From positions 1-8,069 of the forward strand of contig JAISZQ010000173.1 in assembly GCA_031269165.1 (NCBI GenBank): 8,069 nt of DNA, written 5' to 3'. The notes below the pieces were generated by a model. It did not search any database. It saw only the letters and a list, made by a program, of their open reading frames with translations, and was not told the DNA's origin. Below, in pieces: positions 6,082 to 8,069 of the stretch. Position 1 is the first letter of the stretch. Each line of letters begins with the position of its first letter. This stretch comes from Spirochaetaceae bacterium (lineage in GTDB: Bacteria > Spirochaetota > Spirochaetia > Treponematales > Breznakiellaceae). The position numbers were made by a program, and so were the translations under genes.

Positions 6082-6985
6082 AGTAAAAAGTATCGGCAAA
6101 TTTTTCTCGGTGGTCAATGACAAGGGTCTCGCCGAGGGACTCACGGCGGTACTCAACGTGTCCCTCACGATCCCCGACGGGAAGATCATCTCCATCTTGG
6201 GGCCCTCCGGTTGCGGCAAGTCGACGTTTCTCGAAATCCTCGCGGGCCTCCAGGCCCCCACGGACGGTACCATCCACATTGACGACAAACTCGTACTGGA
6301 ACCCCTGCCCGCCACCCGCAAGGAACAGATCGCCTATCGCCGCCGTTACCGCTTCATCTCGCCCCTTGCCAACGGCGTGTTCCGCGACCGCCCCAAACAC
6401 GACATCGCCATGATCTTTCAGGACTACGCGGTGTTCCCCTGGATGACCGCGTTGCAAAACGTGGTCTTTGCCCTTAAACTGCGGAACGCGGACAAAACCG
6501 GCCCGGCCAAACTAAAAAAGCGGGAACTCGAAGAGAAGGCCTACTTTTATCTGCACAAGGTAGACCTCGCGGCCTCGGCCCACAAATATCCTTCCCAACT
6601 TTCCGGCGGAATGCGCCAACGCCTGGCCCTGGCGCGGGCACTCTCGGTGGAGCCGAAAATCATCCTCATGGACGAACCCTTCGCCGCCGTGGACGCCCTC
6701 ACCCGCGAAAAACTGCAAGACGAGCTCTTGAGGCTCTGGAACGAGACCGGAGACACCGGCAAGCCCATCACCATCATTCTCGTTACCCACGACACGCCGG
6801 AGGCGGTCTACCTTTCCGACGAGGTGATTGTCTTCTCCCCCGGCCCCGGCTCGATCCGCAATCGCCTCCCGGTGATGGTCAAACGCCCCCGCGCCCGCAC
6901 CGACGCCGAGTTGACGGAAATTCAGGAACGCATCCTCGCAATGTTTCAGTACGACATCAACCAGGAGACGGACTATACGATATGA
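6074..6985 (+). CDS. ABC transporter ATP-binding protein, NitT/TauT (SsuB/TauB-like) family
   Basis: The 303-residue protein has all the ABC ATPase motifs: Walker A GPSGCGKST (43-51), Q-loop IFQDYAVFPWMT (114-125, Q116), signature LSGGMRQR (176-183), Walker B IILMDEPFAAVDA (196-208, D200-E201) and switch His239 (LVTHD). The FPWMT Q-loop and the C-terminal 'D-E-V-I-V-F-S-P-G-P-G' segment place it near importers of nitrate, sulfonate, taurine or thiamine precursors; the substrate cannot be read from it. It would act at the inner face of the cytoplasmic membrane with a permease and a binding protein, neither of which is present. Between the strand after Walker A and the Q-loop, residues about 75-110 (PLPATRKEQIAYRRRYRFIS and onward) form an insert of about 30 residues unusual for the family, which is normally 250-270 long. 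AGGA (6057-6060) lies 13 bases before ATG. Confidence 0.9.
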   Translation: MIEVKSIGKFFSVVNDKGLAEGLTAVLNVSLTIPDGKIISILGPSGCGKSTFLEILAGLQAPTDGTIHIDDKLVLEPLPATRKEQIAYRRRYRFISPLANGVFRDRPKHDIAMIFQDYAVFPWMTALQNVVFALKLRNADKTGPAKLKKRELEEKAYFYLHKVDLAASAHKYPSQLSGGMRQRLALARALSVEPKIILMDEPFAAVDALTREKLQDELLRLWNETGDTGKPITIILVTHDTPEAVYLSDEVIVFSPGPGSIRNRLPVMVKRPRARTDAELTEIQERILAMFQYDINQETDYTI

Positions 6986-7038
6986 GCGATAGGGGAGTTG
7001 ACCGCTTGACTATTTGGCTGAAAAGGAATAGCCTTTAA
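6982..7038 (+). pseudogene. Possible stump of the next transporter gene
   Basis: ATG at 6982 overlaps the ATPase stop (ATGA, 6982-6985), the classic arrangement of coupled operon genes. It is followed by 18 codons, MSDRGVDRLTIWLKRNSL, then TAA (7036-7038). A permease gene would be expected here. Composition drops towards AT shortly afterwards, so the likely reading is that the permease was cut by insertion of the methyltransferase module. It is too short to identify by sequence. Confidence 0.4.
7006..7034 (+). promoter_or_regulatory. Weak candidate promoter for the methyltransferase gene
   Basis: TTGACT (7006-7011) is a good -35 match. With a 17-base gap the -10 would be TAGCCT (7029-7034), which fits only in part. 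A second TTGAC lies at 6998. A small GCCTT-TAAGC-AAGGC hairpin (7031-7045) sits just before the ribosome site GGGGAGG (7049-7055). Confidence 0.25.
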
Positions 7039-7062
7039 GCAAGGCAAAGGGGAGGCTTTGGT

Positions 7063-8069
7063 ATGGCGAACAAAGATTTGCATGATGCAAAAAGGATAAA
7101 AAACGACGAATTCTACACCCAGCTTTCTGATATTGAGAAGGAACTGATCCATTATCGGCCGCTTTTTAAAGGGAAAGTCATTCTCTGTAACTGCGATGAC
7201 CCGCGGGTGAGTAAATTTTTTTATTACTTCTACGCGAATTTCCACTTCCTTGGATTAAAGCGGCTTATCGCCACCTGTTATAAAAACCTGAACCCCGATT
7301 TATTCAGCCAAAACCTCGACGAACAGGCCGTCTATTGCATTTATGACGGCACAAACCGAACCGATGATGTAATCACGGACTATGACACGTTTATCAGACA
7401 GAATGAATGGGGCGTTTTGAAAGGGGATGGCGATTTCCGTTCTCCTGAATGTATCGAACTGTTGAAACAGGCGGATATTGTTTGCACCAATCCGCCGTTC
7501 AGCCTGTTCAGGGAATATGTAACGCAACTGATAGAATACGAAAAGAAATTTATTATTATCGGGAATAAAAACGCGATTACCTATAAAGAGGTTTTTAAAT
7601 TTATTAAGGAAAATAAATTATGGGTAGGGTATACGCCAATGGGCGTAGATATGTTGTTTAATGTTCCCGATGATTTTGCGAAAAAAGCAATAGCCGACAA
7701 GAAAGAGGGCAGTTCCTACCGGATAGTGGACGGTGTTGTAAAAGGCAGGTCGCAAGCGGCTTGGTTTACCAACTTTGACATCAAAAAGCGCCACGAGGAG
7801 ATTGTTCTTTACAAGAATTACAGCCCAAAAGAATTCCCGAAATATGACAACTACGATGCCATAGAAGTGGGCAAAGTTTCTGACATACCACAGGACTATG
7901 ACGGCGTGATGGGCGTTCCCATAACCTTTTTGGATAAATATAATCCCGAACAATTTGAAATACTTGGTTTATTGGCTGATAAACGTGAAAAAAATGACGC
8001 GCTAATACAAGGTGTGCCGACATACCTTGATGAACAGCATAAAAAATATGTGGGGGCAATACTTAATGG
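7063..8069 (+). CDS. Adenine-specific DNA methyltransferase, M.EcoRI family (3' end outside window)
   Basis: The frame from ATG 7063 is open to the window edge (335 complete codons). GGGGAGG (7049-7055) stands 7 bases before the start. The protein matches the EcoRI modification methylase family: the opening ANKDLHDAKRIKNDEFYTQL (2-21), VILCNCDDPRVSKFF (39-53), the catalytic TNPPFSLF (142-149, motif IV NPPF), and the C-terminal DGVMGVPITFLDKYNPEQF (280-298). It would transfer a methyl group from S-adenosylmethionine to N6 of adenine in a short DNA site, protecting host DNA from a partner nuclease. Homologues end soon after a segment like YVGAIL, so probably only a short tail is missing. The gene is AT-richer than its neighbours and interrupts a transporter operon, which points to acquisition by transfer. 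The recognition site is not proven; GAATTC is the site of the family's namesake. Confidence 0.93.
   Translation, partial: MANKDLHDAKRIKNDEFYTQLSDIEKELIHYRPLFKGKVILCNCDDPRVSKFFYYFYANFHFLGLKRLIATCYKNLNPDLFSQNLDEQAVYCIYDGTNRTDDVITDYDTFIRQNEWGVLKGDGDFRSPECIELLKQADIVCTNPPFSLFREYVTQLIEYEKKFIIIGNKNAITYKEVFKFIKENKLWVGYTPMGVDMLFNVPDDFAKKAIADKKEGSSYRIVDGVVKGRSQAAWFTNFDIKKRHEEIVLYKNYSPKEFPKYDNYDAIEVGKVSDIPQDYDGVMGVPITFLDKYNPEQFEILGLLADKREKNDALIQGVPTYLDEQHKKYVGAILN

Noticed and set aside
7618..8059. Antisense ORFs over the methyltransferase gene (also 6973-7245 and 7300-7527)
   Set aside because: They lie opposite a continuous, clearly recognisable M.EcoRI-family frame.

Overview
The window is probably a chromosomal piece of a GC-rich spirochaete, most likely a termite-gut-type Treponema. 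The taxon is inferred from the GH57-family protein, the many GC-rich palindromic repeats and the GC-rich codon use; no single marker proves it. All recognisable genes lie on the + strand.

Layout. (1) 1-116: the 3' end of an AT-rich insertion sequence, carrying the last codons of a probable ISAzo13-type transposase. (2) 117-696: the GC-rich 3' remainder of a glycine-rich, beta-repeat, surface-type protein that the IS has cut. An ORF starting inside the IS reads through the junction and gives the remnant a hydrophobic leader. A strong rho-independent terminator follows (748-790). (3) 804-1920: no gene. It holds a degenerate tandem array of about 16 units of about 62 bp, interrupted by an 81-bp dispersed palindrome of the 'CGTCATTGCGA' type. 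(4) 1983-4067: a GH57 alpha-amylase/glucanotransferase homologue whose catalytic nucleophile and acid/base positions both appear to be lost. A hairpin-rich in-frame insert lies in its C-terminal domain. (5) 4068-4292: a repeat-rich spacer with GC hairpins. (6) 4293-5651: a CCA-adding enzyme/poly(A) polymerase family nucleotidyltransferase with an HD domain. (7) 5652-5838: a promoter-like element and a nested stem-loop leader. (8) 5839-6985: a two-gene unit, made of an 80-codon ORF with a decayed cytidylate-kinase-like motif overlapping a NitT/TauT-type ABC ATPase gene. An 18-codon ORF starts at the ATPase stop (ATGA overlap) and looks like the stump of the next operon gene. (9) 7063 to the window end: an M.EcoRI-family adenine methyltransferase, AT-richer than its surroundings, running off the edge and probably part of an acquired restriction-modification module.

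Taken together, two ordinary housekeeping/transport loci are broken up by mobile DNA at both edges (an IS on the left, a restriction-modification gene on the right) and filled with palindromic and tandem repeats, some within coding sequence. The least explained items are the 62-bp array, the apparently catalytically dead GH57 protein with its palindromic insert, and the structured leader upstream of 5839.
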